A stretch of DNA of 64,000 bases from Rhizobium bangladeshense (GTDB taxonomy: Bacteria; Pseudomonadota; Alphaproteobacteria; Rhizobiales; Rhizobiaceae): contig NZ_LYPL01000002.1 in assembly GCF_001662075.1 (NCBI RefSeq), forward strand, positions 124,001 to 188,000. The letters are read 5' to 3'. Positions within the stretch are counted from its first letter, which is position 1, and each line of letters begins with the position of its first letter. Below the pieces are notes generated by a model. That model was not told the origin of the DNA, made no database searches, and saw nothing but the letters and a program-made list of their open reading frames with translations. Both the position numbers and the translations under genes were made by a program. Positions 44,099 to 53,946 of this stretch are shown piece after piece.

Positions 44099-44719
44099 AT
44101 GCTGACATTGTACTACGCCTCGGGGACCTGCGCGCTTGCAAGCCTGGTCGCCCTGGAAGAATCCGGCCTCGCCTTCGAAACGAAGAAGCTCAGCTTCGCC
44201 AATGGCGAGCAGCGTTCGCCGGATTATCTGAAGATCAACCCCAAGGGACGCGTGCCGGCGCTGGTGACCGAGCGCGGCGTGCTGACCGAAACGCCGGCGA
44301 TTCTCGGCTTTATCGCTGAAAGCGCGCCGGCCGCCAAACTGGCGCCGCTCGGCGATGTCTTCGAGATGGCGCGGCTGCAGTCCTTCAATAGCTATCTCTG
44401 CTCGACCGTGCATGTAAACCATGCCCATCGCCGGCGCGGCTCCCGCTGGTCCGACGATCCCTCAGCGATCGAGGCGATGAAGGCGAAGGTGCCGCAGAAT
44501 ATGGCCGATTGTTTCACCCTGATCGAAGAGACGATGTTCAAGGGCCCGTGGGTGATGGGCGAGACCTATTCGCTCGCTGACCCCTATCTCTTCGTCATAA
44601 CCGACTGGCTGCCGGCCGACGGCGTCGACCCCGCCCGCTTCGCAAAAATCAGCGACCACCACGCCCGCATGCTGCAGCGCCCCGCCGTTCAGCGCGCGCT
44701 CGCCTGCGATCGCAGCTGA
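44099..44719 (+). CDS. Glutathione S-transferase family protein
   Basis: A 206-residue protein. N-terminal thioredoxin-like domain MLTLYYASGTCALASLVALEE (Cys at 11 in the place of the beta-class active-site region), then LKINPKGRVPALVTERGVLTETPAIL with the cis-Pro and the ETP glutathione contact. The helical C-terminal domain ends in LADPYLFVITDW. It follows a short repeat-like gap. Role probably in detoxification or thiol chemistry; substrate unknown. Confidence 0.87.
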   Translation: MLTLYYASGTCALASLVALEESGLAFETKKLSFANGEQRSPDYLKINPKGRVPALVTERGVLTETPAILGFIAESAPAAKLAPLGDVFEMARLQSFNSYLCSTVHVNHAHRRRGSRWSDDPSAIEAMKAKVPQNMADCFTLIEETMFKGPWVMGETYSLADPYLFVITDWLPADGVDPARFAKISDHHARMLQRPAVQRALACDRS

Positions 44720-44890
44720 CGGATGCCTAGCACTATATGGGCCTCGGCAATCGCCCTTCGCGCGGCCAGCGGCAGGCTGGCATCGGCGCAGAATGAGGCG
44801 CCCGATGCATGTCGCGCGCGGCGAATCCAAAGATCGCGATGCGCTGTAAACCGACGGTGGGCTCCCGAAAAGGCGCCCCAGCAACGGCGA

Positions 44891-45448
44891 TCAATCTGCC
44901 TGCCGTGAGGAATGCTGACGCAAGATCGTCGCCGCCTGTATCGGCATCGGCCGCCGCTCGACCCGCCTGTAGATGCTGCCATCGCGCGTCCGGCTCATCA
45001 GGCCGAGTTCGCAGAGCTCCCGGCGCAGCAAAGCGTGATCTCCAAACAGGTGCCTGTCGCGGAGAAGAGCATTGACCTCTTTTTCTGACATCTCCCTTGC
45101 GGAGGGAATGCGCGACCAGAGAAGCCAAAGCGCCGTGACCTGGTCCATGCGCCGCGAGGGCCAGCGCATGAGGCGAAACTCCTCGTCAAAACTGCGTTGA
45201 ACGCGCTCGATATGCTTGCGATCGATCGCGGCATCGCGAACAGGTGCCGGTGTGGGTGGTTCTCCCTTGCTCCCGGAGCCGGTTTCTGCACGCAGGCTCT
45301 GGAAATTGCCGTGACCGGCGGCCCTCGCCAGCATGTTCAAGAACTGGAGGTGAGAGGGAAGCCCCTCATGTGCGGCAAGCTGCAGGCGCAGCGACTTGGC
45401 AAATGCCGACGTGTCGCCCACCGTGAGCGGAATGGGTTTTCTGGACAT
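44891..45448 (-). CDS. DUF2087 protein with N-terminal glyoxalase-related-protein domain
   Basis: A 185-residue protein. The N-terminal about 60 residues (FAKSLRLQLAAHEGLPSHLQ, LARAAGHGNFQSLRAET) resemble the glyoxalase-related-protein domain. The C-terminal half (FDEEFRLMRWPSRRMDQVTAL, EMSEKEVNALLRDRHLFGDHALLRREL, LGLMSRTRDGSIYRRVE) matches DUF2087. Such fusions are annotated in several proteobacteria; their role, perhaps DNA binding, is open. Confidence 0.75.
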   Translation of the reverse strand: MSRKPIPLTVGDTSAFAKSLRLQLAAHEGLPSHLQFLNMLARAAGHGNFQSLRAETGSGSKGEPPTPAPVRDAAIDRKHIERVQRSFDEEFRLMRWPSRRMDQVTALWLLWSRIPSAREMSEKEVNALLRDRHLFGDHALLRRELCELGLMSRTRDGSIYRRVERRPMPIQAATILRQHSSRQAD

Positions 45449-45674
45449 GACCTAATCCTTTGGTCGCGCCGTTCCGGATGGATTATCGGTGATCGCCCTT
45501 CCGACATGGCACGGGATCGGTGTCCATATCTTCGTCATTGTCAGGTTTAGCGTGTTCCGGAGAACGGCGATGCCTGGGTGAACTGCAGACCCGATGCAGC
45601 GATATCATCGCGATCCGATATTTCAACGGCTTTCAGGCTCGGCAGCTCCGCCTGATGGCCCGGACGAAGCAAAA

Positions 45675-46514
45675 TCAATCTCTGACAAAGTCGGCGGCGG
45701 AAAGGGGAACCGGCCTGTAGCCGTCGAGATCGGTGATGCCGTATTCCCGCGCCAACGCCGCCGCAATCAGGGCGTGCCCGGATTTCAACATCAGCGCCGG
45801 GTCTCGCCACAGCCCCGCAATGACATGGCCGATGAACTGAGGCGATTCCGAATTGCTCAGGTCGAAATATTCGGCGTTCTCAAGAACGGCTTCAGTGCGG
45901 ACCAGCCCCGGATAGAGAGCGACGGCGGCGACATTGTGAGAGCGCAGCTCATGCGCGAAGTCCGTGGCCATCTTGTCGGCGGCAGCCTTGGCGATGCCGT
46001 AGATCGCATTGCCCTCGTAGAGCTGGGCTGCCCAGAAGGAAATATTGACGATCAAGCCGCGTCGCGCCGAGATCATCAGCGGAGCGACCGCGCGCGACAT
46101 CATGAAAGCGCCTCTCAGCGCAGTGCCGATCATTGCCTCCCATCGCCAGGTGGGCTGCTGCCAGAACGGCCGGGGCCAGGTGAAATCCCCGTCTTCGACC
46201 ATGTTCTCGTAACCCGGCCAGGCATTGTTCACCAGAATATCGAGCCTGCCGCCCGCCCGTATAGCGTCGGCCACACGCTCGGTGTCGGCGTCTTTGCCGT
46301 GATCGCATCGGTGGACGACGATGCGTCCCGGCAGTTTTGCCGCTTCATGCTCGAGCCCCTCGAGCGAGCCCGTCGATCCGGCTTGCTGTGCCTCTGCCTC
46401 GAAACGCGTCCTGGCGGTCACATGCACCGTGAACCCTTCGGCAAGCAAAGCAAGGGCGATGCCGCGGCCAATGCCGCGGCTTGCGCCGGTGACCAAGGCG
46501 ACGATGTCGTTCAC
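45675..46514 (-). CDS. Short-chain dehydrogenase (DHRS1-like)
   Basis: A 279-residue SDR; GTG 46514 is used because AGGAGG lies six bases upstream, while the longer frame has no site. Motifs: VALVTGASRGIGRGIALAL, DILVNNAWPG, IVNISFWAAQ and YGIAKAAAD (Tyr-xxx-Lys), then VALYPGLVRTE. The insert with ENMVEDGDFTWPRPFWQQP is typical of the DHRS1-like group. It probably uses NADPH (Arg in TARTRFEA). Substrate not known. It stands alone. Confidence 0.87.
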   Translation of the reverse strand: MNDIVALVTGASRGIGRGIALALLAEGFTVHVTARTRFEAEAQQAGSTGSLEGLEHEAAKLPGRIVVHRCDHGKDADTERVADAIRAGGRLDILVNNAWPGYENMVEDGDFTWPRPFWQQPTWRWEAMIGTALRGAFMMSRAVAPLMISARRGLIVNISFWAAQLYEGNAIYGIAKAAADKMATDFAHELRSHNVAAVALYPGLVRTEAVLENAEYFDLSNSESPQFIGHVIAGLWRDPALMLKSGHALIAAALAREYGITDLDGYRPVPLSAADFVRD

Positions 46515-46756
46515 GGTGGGCCTCCTGGATGGACTGTCGATCGACGCGGAGATGCGTATATTGACAGAGAGGCTCACCCTGCGCGATCGCTTTTTTGCGC
46601 GGCGCGCCGTCGCCTGAAGCGAGGCGCGATTTTTCAGATTCGCTCGGCCTGCTTTCGCTTGTCACGCATGTCGCTGCTGCAAAACCGCTGCGCTTTTGTG
46701 CGCTTCAAAAAGATCAGCGCCCCACGCCCGCGGCGCCCACCATTCGGCGCCCGCGC

Positions 46757-47122
46757 CTACGATGCCGGCCGATCCCTGAAACGAGCGGCCAGCTTCTTCG
46801 GCGCCCGGAATAGCCAGGCGCCGATCAGCCGCAGCCGCAATTCCTCGTCGCCGATCAGGGCGGCGCGCAGCGGCAGATACGGCCAGCCGACATAATGATC
46901 GGTCTGGAAGTAGATGTCCGGCGCCATTTCCAGGAGATGATCCTTGTCGTCAAGCGAAATCGAAATGACGATCGTCTCGGGGTTTTTCACCGCCACAAAA
47001 CTCTTGCCGGCAACTTTCAGCGCCGGATTGCCGTAGGAGGTGCTCTCCTCGACGTCGGGCAGGCCGGCTTCCGCCGCCAGCCGCTTCAAACGCTGGAAGA
47101 TAAGGTCGACTTCGCCGGCCAT
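46757..47122 (-). CDS. MmcQ/YjbR family protein
   Basis: A 121-residue protein with the YjbR/CyaY-like fold pattern: LKRLAAEAGLPDVEESTSYGNPALKVAGKSFVAV, then IVISISLDDKDHLLEMAP and FQTDHYVGWPYLPLRAALIGDEELRLRLIGAW. These occur widely with unknown function (possible DNA-binding). It precedes a very small gene on the same strand with 39 bases between. Confidence 0.85.
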   Translation of the reverse strand: MAGEVDLIFQRLKRLAAEAGLPDVEESTSYGNPALKVAGKSFVAVKNPETIVISISLDDKDHLLEMAPDIYFQTDHYVGWPYLPLRAALIGDEELRLRLIGAWLFRAPKKLAARFRDRPAS

Positions 47123-47161
47123 TGTCCCGCCCTTTCTCCTCGGGCGAAACTTAGCACGATG

Positions 47162-47362
47162 TCACGCGCATTTCGCCAGGCGCGGTTTCGCCTCTGCATG
47201 AAAACCGGTCTCCGCGCCGAGCGGCAGATCGGCGATTTCGCGCAGCGACATGCGCTCGACCTGTGGATGGCGCAGCGGATCCTCCTCCCAGGTCGGGGTA
47301 TTGGCAGGTTGCGTGCTGCTGATGGCAGCAATAGGCTTCAAGAAAAACTTCAGCAACGACAC
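47162..47362 (-). CDS. Small protein with DPLRHP...ADLP motif
   Basis: A 66-residue protein starting at GTG 47362. After a hydrophobic start (SLLKFFLKPIAAISS) it has EEDPLRHPQVERMSLREIADLPL, a motif I recognise from many short rhizobial proteins of unknown function. No good ribosome binding site is seen upstream, so the start is uncertain. It lies between the MmcQ gene and a divergent LysR gene. Confidence 0.5.
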   Translation of the reverse strand: MSLLKFFLKPIAAISSTQPANTPTWEEDPLRHPQVERMSLREIADLPLGAETGFHAEAKPRLAKCA

Positions 47363-47474
47363 GGCAGGCCTCGCTTTCTCCAGCGGTGCTGGGTCATGAT
47401 CGTATGCTGTAATCTCGGCTTACTTGGGCGGATTTTCAATTGAGATTACCATGGCTCTGCTATAGAAAAATTAT

Positions 47475-48371
47475 ATGAAGAACCTCAACACGGTCCATCT
47501 CAACGGCCTCAGGGCGCTGGAGGCGGTCGGCCGTCTCGGCTCACTTCAGGCCGCCGCCGACGAGCTTGGTGTCTCGGTCGGCGCCGTCAGCCAGCAGGTG
47601 ATCAAGGCCGAGGCACAGCTGGGGCAGGTGATCTTCGAGCGCACCGCTCGCGGCATGATCGCCACCGAAGCCGGCCGGCCGGTGCTTTCAGCACTCGACG
47701 AGGGCTTTACCCGCCTTTCGGCGGCGGTGTCGATCGCCAGCCGTAAGGACGACACGATCCTGACCATTTCCGTGGCGCCGGTCTTCGCCGCCCGCTGGCT
47801 CGTCTGCCGGCTCGACCGCTTCGCCGAGCGTCATCCCGACATCAAGCTGCGGCTGGATGCGACGACCAATCTCGTCAATCCGGCGCTGGGCGATGTCGAT
47901 ATCGGCATCCGCGTCGGCAACGGCAAATGGCCTGACGTGAAGGCGGAGCTGCTGCTGCAACAGGAGGTCTTTCCGGTCTGCTCGCCGGAGATGGCGGCGA
48001 GATTGAAAGAGCCCGCCGATATCCTGGCATTGCCTGCCATTATCGATGGCCGCGCCATGTTCAGCTGGGAAGTCTGGATGCGGGAGGCGGGACTGTCGGG
48101 CGCGACGCTTGCGACGCGCCATGTCTTCAACGACGCCTCGCTCTGCCTCGATGCGGCGATCGCCGGCCAGGGCGTCATGCTTGCCTGGCAGACCCTCGCT
48201 CACTTTGCGCTTGCCGAAGGTCGGCTGGCGGCCCCGTTCGGCATTCGCGCAAAGACCGGATTCGGCCATTATTTCATCACAGCCGAGGGTGCGCGTGAGC
48301 CCAAGAAGGTCAGGGATTTCAAGGCCTGGATCCGTCAGGAAATGGCCGGCACGCTGACGCTGTTCCGATAA
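47475..48371 (+). CDS. LysR regulator, GcvA subgroup
   Basis: A 298-residue regulator. HTH: LNGLRALEAVGRLGSLQAAADELGVSVGAVSQQVIKAEAQLGQVIFERTARG. The sensor domain contains LTISVAPVFAARWLVCRLDRFAERHPDI, VDIGIRVGNGKWPDV, ICL-type LCLDAAIAGQGVMLAWQTL. These belong to the GcvA-like group (DRFAERHP). It ends two bases before the GST gene on the other strand (convergent), so the two are not divergently regulated. Targets unknown. Confidence 0.87.
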   Translation: MKNLNTVHLNGLRALEAVGRLGSLQAAADELGVSVGAVSQQVIKAEAQLGQVIFERTARGMIATEAGRPVLSALDEGFTRLSAAVSIASRKDDTILTISVAPVFAARWLVCRLDRFAERHPDIKLRLDATTNLVNPALGDVDIGIRVGNGKWPDVKAELLLQQEVFPVCSPEMAARLKEPADILALPAIIDGRAMFSWEVWMREAGLSGATLATRHVFNDASLCLDAAIAGQGVMLAWQTLAHFALAEGRLAAPFGIRAKTGFGHYFITAEGAREPKKVRDFKAWIRQEMAGTLTLFR

Positions 48372-49037
48372 TCAGATCTCGACCGGCTCCTTGCCGCGCG
48401 TCTCCTGCATTCTCTTATAGGCGGGGCGGGACTGGCAGCGCTCGATCCAGGCCTTAATGTTCGGATGGGCATCGAAAAGCGCCATCTCGCTCTGGGCGTA
48501 GCGCAGCACCTCGGCAATGTTGAGATCGGCGACGGTGAAGCGGTCGCCGATGATCCACTGGCGCCCGGCGAGATGGCTTTCGAGCGCCGCAAGCGGCCGG
48601 CGCAGACTATAGCAGGCGGCCGCGATCGTCTCCTTGCCCTCGGCGCTGTTTTCGAGGCCGTTATCATAGGTCAGCACGATCCTGACCGAATGCGGCTCGA
48701 CTTGCGAGGCCGCCCAGACGGTCCACATCGTCAGCAATCCGTCTTCCTCGACGGTTTGGCCCGACAGCGGCCCGCCGTGTTTGCGGGCAAGATAAAGATT
48801 AATCGCCAGCGACTCGTGCATGACGAGGTCGCCGTCGCGAATGCTGGGGATCTGCGCCATCGGATTGACGGCAGCGAAATCGGCCGAGTGCGTGTTGAGC
48901 GGCGCCTCCGCGGAGAGCGGATCGGCAAGCCGCCTGGCCTGCAGCACCGGCACCGAGCGGAACTCGAGCCCGAGCTCTTCCGCCATCCAGTAAACGCGCG
49001 AGGCGCGCGATCGATAAACCCCATAGATTGTCAGCAT
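48372..49037 (-). CDS. Glutathione S-transferase family protein
   Basis: A 221-residue protein. N-terminal domain [26 protein letters not shown] with SRASR in the active-site region, then [31 protein letters not shown]. The C-terminal helical domain ends [23 protein letters not shown] with the conserved Asp of the GST motif. It is convergent with the LysR gene. Cytoplasmic; substrate unknown. Confidence 0.87.
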   Translation of the reverse strand: MLTIYGVYRSRASRVYWMAEELGLEFRSVPVLQARRLADPLSAEAPLNTHSADFAAVNPMAQIPSIRDGDLVMHESLAINLYLARKHGGPLSGQTVEEDGLLTMWTVWAASQVEPHSVRIVLTYDNGLENSAEGKETIAAACYSLRRPLAALESHLAGRQWIIGDRFTVADLNIAEVLRYAQSEMALFDAHPNIKAWIERCQSRPAYKRMQETRGKEPVEI

Positions 49038-49240
49038 GACCAAATCCCCTCGATGTGTCGGGAGAAATGGTAAACGCCGCACCTCCTGCGGAAAAGCCTC
49101 CGCCACTGATGGGACGATGAAAGCTTTTGATACGCCACGGGCTGGCGGAACAATGAGCGGGCCGGCGGGTTCGACCCTCAGAGGCTGGCGCCGTCGAGGC
49201 GTCGAAAGCAGGGGTGCGTTCTCAGTTAAGGAGGAATGTC

Positions 49241-49480
49241 ATGACGGGGAAGAAGACGCATGAACAGCAGCTTCGCGTTATCGAAAAACGCGAGAAGACG
49301 GCAAATGCCGGTGAGGATTTCGACGCCGCAGCAGATCTGCAGCGCAATCCACAGGCGAGGCAAGCGCATCGCAAGGGAGGCGATCTGAAGCCGGATCCGG
49401 ATACCGGAAACGACGATCGCGCGATCATGCGCGGCCGCAACCAGGAAAGCGAGCATAAGAAGGGAAGAGGCCGTCCCTGA
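49241..49480 (+). CDS. Small hydrophilic rhizobial protein, unknown function
   Basis: A 79-residue protein with AGGAGG before ATG 49241. It is highly charged and without hydrophobic segments (EQQLRVIEKREKTANAGEDFDAAADLQRN, RKGGDLKPDPDTGNDD, MRGRNQESEHKKGRGRP). This composition suggests an intrinsically disordered protein, as found among stress-related small proteins. It is followed 20 bases later by the PEBP gene, so the two may be one operon. No family recognised. Confidence 0.6.
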   Translation: MTGKKTHEQQLRVIEKREKTANAGEDFDAAADLQRNPQARQAHRKGGDLKPDPDTGNDDRAIMRGRNQESEHKKGRGRP

Positions 49481-49499
49481 GAAGACAAAGGAGAATGTC

Positions 49500-49964
49500 A
49501 TGACTTTGACATTGATCAGCAAAGCCTTCGCGCAGGATCAGCCGATCCCTAAGAAATATGCGCGCGCGGGCGAGAATCTCTTTCCGCCGCTTGCCTGGAG
49601 CGGCGCCCCCAACGAGACCAGGAGCTTTGCTCTGGTGGTCGAGGATCCGGATGCCCCGCGCGGCACCTTCCGCCACTGCGGTATCGCCAATATCCCGGCG
49701 CAGTGGACTGAACTAGCCGAAAGCGTCGACACCGCACCCGAACAGGCGCCGCGCTTCTACAAAAACGATTTCGGCAACGCCCGTTACGACGGCCCGCAAC
49801 CGCCGGCCGGCGATCGCCCGCATCATTATATCTTCCGCCTCGCCGCCCTCGACGTGCCGAAGCTCCTGACACCCGATGCCGCCGGCATCAGCGCCATGTG
49901 GGCGGAGGCAAAGAAACATGCCTTGGCGGAAGCGACCATCACCGGCACCTATCAGACGCAGTGA
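49500..49964 (+). CDS. YbhB/YbcL-type PEBP (Raf-kinase-inhibitor-like) protein
   Basis: A 154-residue cytoplasmic protein of the phosphatidylethanolamine-binding family. The motifs FPPLAWSGAPNETRSFALVVEDPDAPRGTFRHCGIANIP and YDGPQPPAGDRPHHYIFRLAALD (ligand site GP.PP..G..H.Y) are intact. It is downstream of the small hydrophilic gene with AAGGAG before it. Ligand unknown. Confidence 0.92.
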   Translation: MTLTLISKAFAQDQPIPKKYARAGENLFPPLAWSGAPNETRSFALVVEDPDAPRGTFRHCGIANIPAQWTELAESVDTAPEQAPRFYKNDFGNARYDGPQPPAGDRPHHYIFRLAALDVPKLLTPDAAGISAMWAEAKKHALAEATITGTYQTQ

Positions 49965-50034
49965 CGCTATGAATTCAAGTGCGTGAGCTCTTACCGCCGG
50001 CAGAGCCGCCGGCGGTTGAAAGCCGCCACGTCCG

Positions 50035-51417
50035 TCAGGAGATGCGGTTGCGCTCGACGGTGAGCTGCGCATAGGGCGAGCCGCCGTTCGCCAGCTCGCC
50101 GGAGACTTGTTTCTCCCACTCGAAGCCGAGAACCGCGCCGTCGGTGGCTTCCTGGAAGACATTGTCGGTGATGACGGCGGTGCCGGCGCCGTTGGCGACC
50201 GAGACGGCGCAGCCGACCGGGGCCTTGCGCACCACATTGCCGCTGACGACGACATTGCGCAGATAGGCGCCCCAGCCGATCTGCATTCCCCAGCGCGGCG
50301 CCCCCTCGATCACATTGGCCGACACCAGCGTATCGGCCTCCGCCGCAATGCCGATGCCGAAGCCAACCTCGTGCTGGTAGGGGCCCTTCAGCGTCAGGTT
50401 GCGCACGACGTTGCCGGTGACGCTCGCAAGCCTGCCGCCTTCGTCGAAATTGGCGATCGAAATGCCATTGGCCGCCCCGTCGATCATGTTGGCGGAGACC
50501 ACAGCACCCTCGAAGGCGAATTCGACATAGATCGCCGTCTCGCCGGAGCGCCGGCACTGGTTGCTGCTGATCTGGATGTCCGAGGCCGAATTGGCGCGGA
50601 TCGCCGTAAAGGCGCAGTCGGAAATATGGTTGTTCACAACCATCACCCCGTCGGCGCGGAAGATGTTGATGCCGTTGCCGTTCTGGCCGGTGCCGCCGTC
50701 ATTGGCGCGGATGTTGGAAATCCGGTTGCCGGAAACCACCGTGCCGTCTTCCGCCTTCTTCCAGCGATGCACGAGAATGCCGCCATTGCCGCAATCGGCG
50801 ATCGTATTTCCCGTGACCGAAAGATTGGCGGAATCGACGGCGTAAAGCCCGGCTTGGGCCGCACCGGAAATGCGGCTGCGTTCGATGCGCCCGCCGCAAC
50901 GCTCCAGCTGCAGGCCGTGCTTGCGGCTGCCGCCGATCTCGCAATTGTCGATCAGCACCTCGCCGACGCCGGTAAATTGGAGGAGCCCGCCGGCATAATC
51001 GCCGAGCCAGCGGTTGCCGCCGTCGATGACGAGATTGGAAAGCTCGATGCGCCGGACATTTTCGGCCGAAAACAGATGGCCGTCGCCGGTATAGACGATC
51101 CGCGAGGCGCCGGGCACGCCCGTGATGCGGGTGTTGTCGGGCAAAGTCAGATTGGAGATCCGGTAGGTGCCGGGCGGCAGGAAGACCGGCACGTTCTCGG
51201 CCGCCGCCTGTTTGATCATCTGCTCCAGGTTGCGTGCCTTGCGGTCGCCGCTTTCGGGAATGGCGCGATATTCCACGGCGTCGATCGCGCCGCGCAGATC
51301 GGGCTGTGCAGCAGCTGTCAGCGGCGAGGCAAACGCGCGCGACGCCCCGCCCGCAACCGCCGAGGCAGCGAGAAAGAGAAGCATGTCGCGGCGTGAAGGC
51401 ATTCGGGCGCTTGTCAT
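50035..51417 (-). CDS. TIGR03808-type Tat-exported repetitive (beta-helix) protein
   Basis: A 460-residue protein; ATG 51417 is chosen. MPSRRDMLLFLAASAVAGGASRAFASP is a twin-arginine signal. The rest is a right-handed parallel beta-helix of pectate-lyase type with repeated strands (ELSNLVIDGGN, VLIDNCEIGGSRKHGLQL, IERSRISGAAQAGLYAVDSANLSVTGNTI, VVSGNRISNIR, VVNNHISDCAFTAI). This order matches the family of uncharacterised Tat-exported repeat proteins of rhizobia. It may act on cell-surface carbohydrate; no catalytic residues could be assigned. Confidence 0.85.
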   Translation of the reverse strand: MTSARMPSRRDMLLFLAASAVAGGASRAFASPLTAAAQPDLRGAIDAVEYRAIPESGDRKARNLEQMIKQAAAENVPVFLPPGTYRISNLTLPDNTRITGVPGASRIVYTGDGHLFSAENVRRIELSNLVIDGGNRWLGDYAGGLLQFTGVGEVLIDNCEIGGSRKHGLQLERCGGRIERSRISGAAQAGLYAVDSANLSVTGNTIADCGNGGILVHRWKKAEDGTVVSGNRISNIRANDGGTGQNGNGINIFRADGVMVVNNHISDCAFTAIRANSASDIQISSNQCRRSGETAIYVEFAFEGAVVSANMIDGAANGISIANFDEGGRLASVTGNVVRNLTLKGPYQHEVGFGIGIAAEADTLVSANVIEGAPRWGMQIGWGAYLRNVVVSGNVVRKAPVGCAVSVANGAGTAVITDNVFQEATDGAVLGFEWEKQVSGELANGGSPYAQLTVERNRIS

Positions 51418-51599
51418 GGCCTGCCCGTAGCAGGAAACGTGCCATCCCGCCCTGTCTTCTTTTGGCACAGACTTTTCCCCGAGTGCGCGAAATGCGGTCG
51501 CCGTCCTAGTTGAGGGCAGGATCTCGCCGCTTATTTTGGCGTGTTGTTCACTCTTTCACTTAAGCAAGCCGAAGGACTTCAGGACTACTTTGAAGGGAA

Positions 51600-53930
51600 A
51601 TGACGATTGCGGGGCCGGGGAGAAATGGCGTCATGCACGAAACGAGTGCCAGGCGATGGGAATCGCCCGAGGCTCTGACGGCCGAGACGCGGCGCTTCGT
51701 CGCCGCGACCGAGGCGATGATGGCGTCGAGCGCCCACCACCTCTCAGAGGGCGTCGAGAACCTGCGCCTGAAAGCGATCATCCACGAACTGCCCGATTTC
51801 CTCTACGTCAAGGATCGCGACAGCCGCTTCGTCTTCGCCAATGCCGTCACCGCCAGCAACCTTGGCTTCAAGAGCGCCGACGAGATCACCGGCAAGCGCG
51901 ATTTCGACCTCTTCGATTTCGAGGTGGCCCGCCGTCATTTCGATATTGAGCAGCAGATCATGGCGACCGGCCAGGCCCGGATCGACATGGGGGAAACGGT
52001 CGTTCTTCCAGGCAGCCCCCGGCCGGTCTGCCGGCTGACCTCGAAGATTCCGCTGCGCAACGATCGCGGCGAAATCGTCGGGCTGATCGGCGTTTCGCGC
52101 GATATCACCGAACGCAAGCTCCAGGAAGATCTCCATCGAGGCCAGGCGAAACTGCTCGAAATGATTGCCCGCAACGAGCCGTTGCCGATGATCCTCGAGG
52201 CGCTTGTGCTGATGATCGAGGCGCAGCTGACCGGCATCGACGGATCGGTGCTGCTGCTCGACGGCGAGGGCACCAGGCTCTATCATGGCGCGGCTCCCAA
52301 TCTGCCCGGCGGCTACAGCCGCCTGATCGACGGCGTCACCATCGGCCCCAAGGTCGGCTCCTGCGGCACCGCCGCCTGGCGCGGCCAGACCGTGATTGTC
52401 GAGGACGTGATGAGCGATCCGCTCTGGGAGGATTTCCGCGCGCTGGTCGCCCCCTTCGGCTTCCGCTCCTGCTGGTCGACGCCGATCGCCACCTCGCAGA
52501 ATAATGTGCTCGGCACCTTCGCCCTCTATTCCAGGGAAGTCCGCCGTCCCACCGAGCATGAGATGAAGCTGGTGGCTCTCGCCACGCACATCGCCGGCAT
52601 CGCCATCGAGCGCAAGCGCGTCGATGACCGCATCCATTTCATGGCCCATCATGATGATTTGACCGGCCTTCCGAACCGTGCCTTCCTCAAGGAAAGGCTG
52701 GCCAGCATTCTCGATCAGGCCCGGCGCAACAACCGCAAGGTCACCGTCGCCTATATCGATCTCGACAATTTCAAGGAGGTCAATGACGGCCGCGGCCACG
52801 CCGCCGGCGACGAAGTGCTGAAGGAGATCGCCACCCGCATGGCCAACAGCGTCCGCGCCTCGGATATGGTGGTGCGGCTCGGCGGCGACGAATTCCTCGT
52901 GGTGCTCGTCCACCAGTCTAGCCACGACGCCGGCATCGCGCGGCGCCTGCGCGAATTGCAGAAGGCGATCAACCGGCCGATGCAGAGCGAGAGCGGTGAC
53001 ATCGCCATCACCTCGAGCATCGGGGTTGCCGCCTTCCCCGTCGACGGCGCAACCGCCGAAGAACTCCTCGCCAATGCCGACCGCGCCATGTACCGGGCCA
53101 AGCAGCTCGGCCGCAATACGCTGCAGCATCACGATGGCGCCGGCGCACCCTTCGGCATGCCGCTCGGCGAGCAGGAGGAGCTCCACCAGGCGATCACAGG
53201 CGATCAGCTGTTCCTCGAATATCAGCCGCAGGTCGATGTCGCCACCGGCCGCATCACCGGCATCGAGGCGCTGGTCCGCTGGAACCATCCGGCCAAGGGC
53301 AGGGTGCCGCCAGTCAATTTCATCCCGCTCGCCGAAGAGACCGGCCTCATCGTTCCCCTCGGCCTCTGGGTGCTGAACGAGGCCTGCCGCCAGGCGCGCG
53401 CGTGGCAGGATTTGGGCCTGACGCCACTGACCATCGCCGTCAACGTCTCGGCCAAGCAGTTCGCCGATCCGGATTTCGCAAACCATGTCGCCGAGGCGCT
53501 GGAGCGCCACGGCCTGCAATCCCATTGGCTGGAGCTCGAGGTCACCGAAAGCGTGGTGATGCAGGATGCCGAACGCGCGCTTACGATGATGGCATCGCTG
53601 CGGGCGCTCGGTGTGCGCCTGTCGATCGACGATTTCGGCTCCGGCTATTCCAGTCTTGCGGCGCTGAAGACCTTCCCCTTCGACCGGCTGAAGATGGACC
53701 GCTCGCTGGTCGAGGCCCTGCCGGGCGACAAGACCGCCGTCGCCATCGTCTCGGCGGTGATTTCGCTGGCGCAGACGCTGAAGCTGTTGGTGCTTGCCGA
53801 AGGCGTCGAAACCGACGCCCAGATGGATTTCCTGCGTCACGCGCGCTGCGAGGAGGCGCAGGGTTACCGCTTCTCGAAGCCGGTCTCGCCGGAGGAGATC
53901 TCCCGAATGCTGCGGGCGCAGGCTCTCTGA
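51600..53930 (+). CDS. c-di-GMP enzyme with PAS, GAF, GGDEF and EAL domains
   Basis: A 776-residue cytoplasmic protein; start 51600 (AAGGGAA upstream), ATG 51633 is an alternative. PAS about 57-172 (IIHELPDFLYVKDRDSRFVFAN), GAF about 190-340 (IVED, LGTFALYSREVRRPTEHE), GGDEF at 428-432 with inhibitory site RASD (419-422) five residues before, and EAL at 555-557 (GIEALVRW) with DDFGSGYSSL, KMDRS and AEGVE. Both catalytic domains look complete, so it may make and break c-di-GMP depending on signal. It is alone. Confidence 0.92.
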   Translation: MTIAGPGRNGVMHETSARRWESPEALTAETRRFVAATEAMMASSAHHLSEGVENLRLKAIIHELPDFLYVKDRDSRFVFANAVTASNLGFKSADEITGKRDFDLFDFEVARRHFDIEQQIMATGQARIDMGETVVLPGSPRPVCRLTSKIPLRNDRGEIVGLIGVSRDITERKLQEDLHRGQAKLLEMIARNEPLPMILEALVLMIEAQLTGIDGSVLLLDGEGTRLYHGAAPNLPGGYSRLIDGVTIGPKVGSCGTAAWRGQTVIVEDVMSDPLWEDFRALVAPFGFRSCWSTPIATSQNNVLGTFALYSREVRRPTEHEMKLVALATHIAGIAIERKRVDDRIHFMAHHDDLTGLPNRAFLKERLASILDQARRNNRKVTVAYIDLDNFKEVNDGRGHAAGDEVLKEIATRMANSVRASDMVVRLGGDEFLVVLVHQSSHDAGIARRLRELQKAINRPMQSESGDIAITSSIGVAAFPVDGATAEELLANADRAMYRAKQLGRNTLQHHDGAGAPFGMPLGEQEELHQAITGDQLFLEYQPQVDVATGRITGIEALVRWNHPAKGRVPPVNFIPLAEETGLIVPLGLWVLNEACRQARAWQDLGLTPLTIAVNVSAKQFADPDFANHVAEALERHGLQSHWLELEVTESVVMQDAERALTMMASLRALGVRLSIDDFGSGYSSLAALKTFPFDRLKMDRSLVEALPGDKTAVAIVSAVISLAQTLKLLVLAEGVETDAQMDFLRHARCEEAQGYRFSKPVSPEEISRMLRAQAL

Positions 53931-53946
53931 AGTTTCTCGATCGGCA

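Noticed and set aside
42626..44428. 600-codon frame extending the DeoR gene upstream
   Set aside because: The part before ATG 43381 runs through intergenic DNA and opposite the DUF4406 gene; GGAGAG before 43381 fixes the start.
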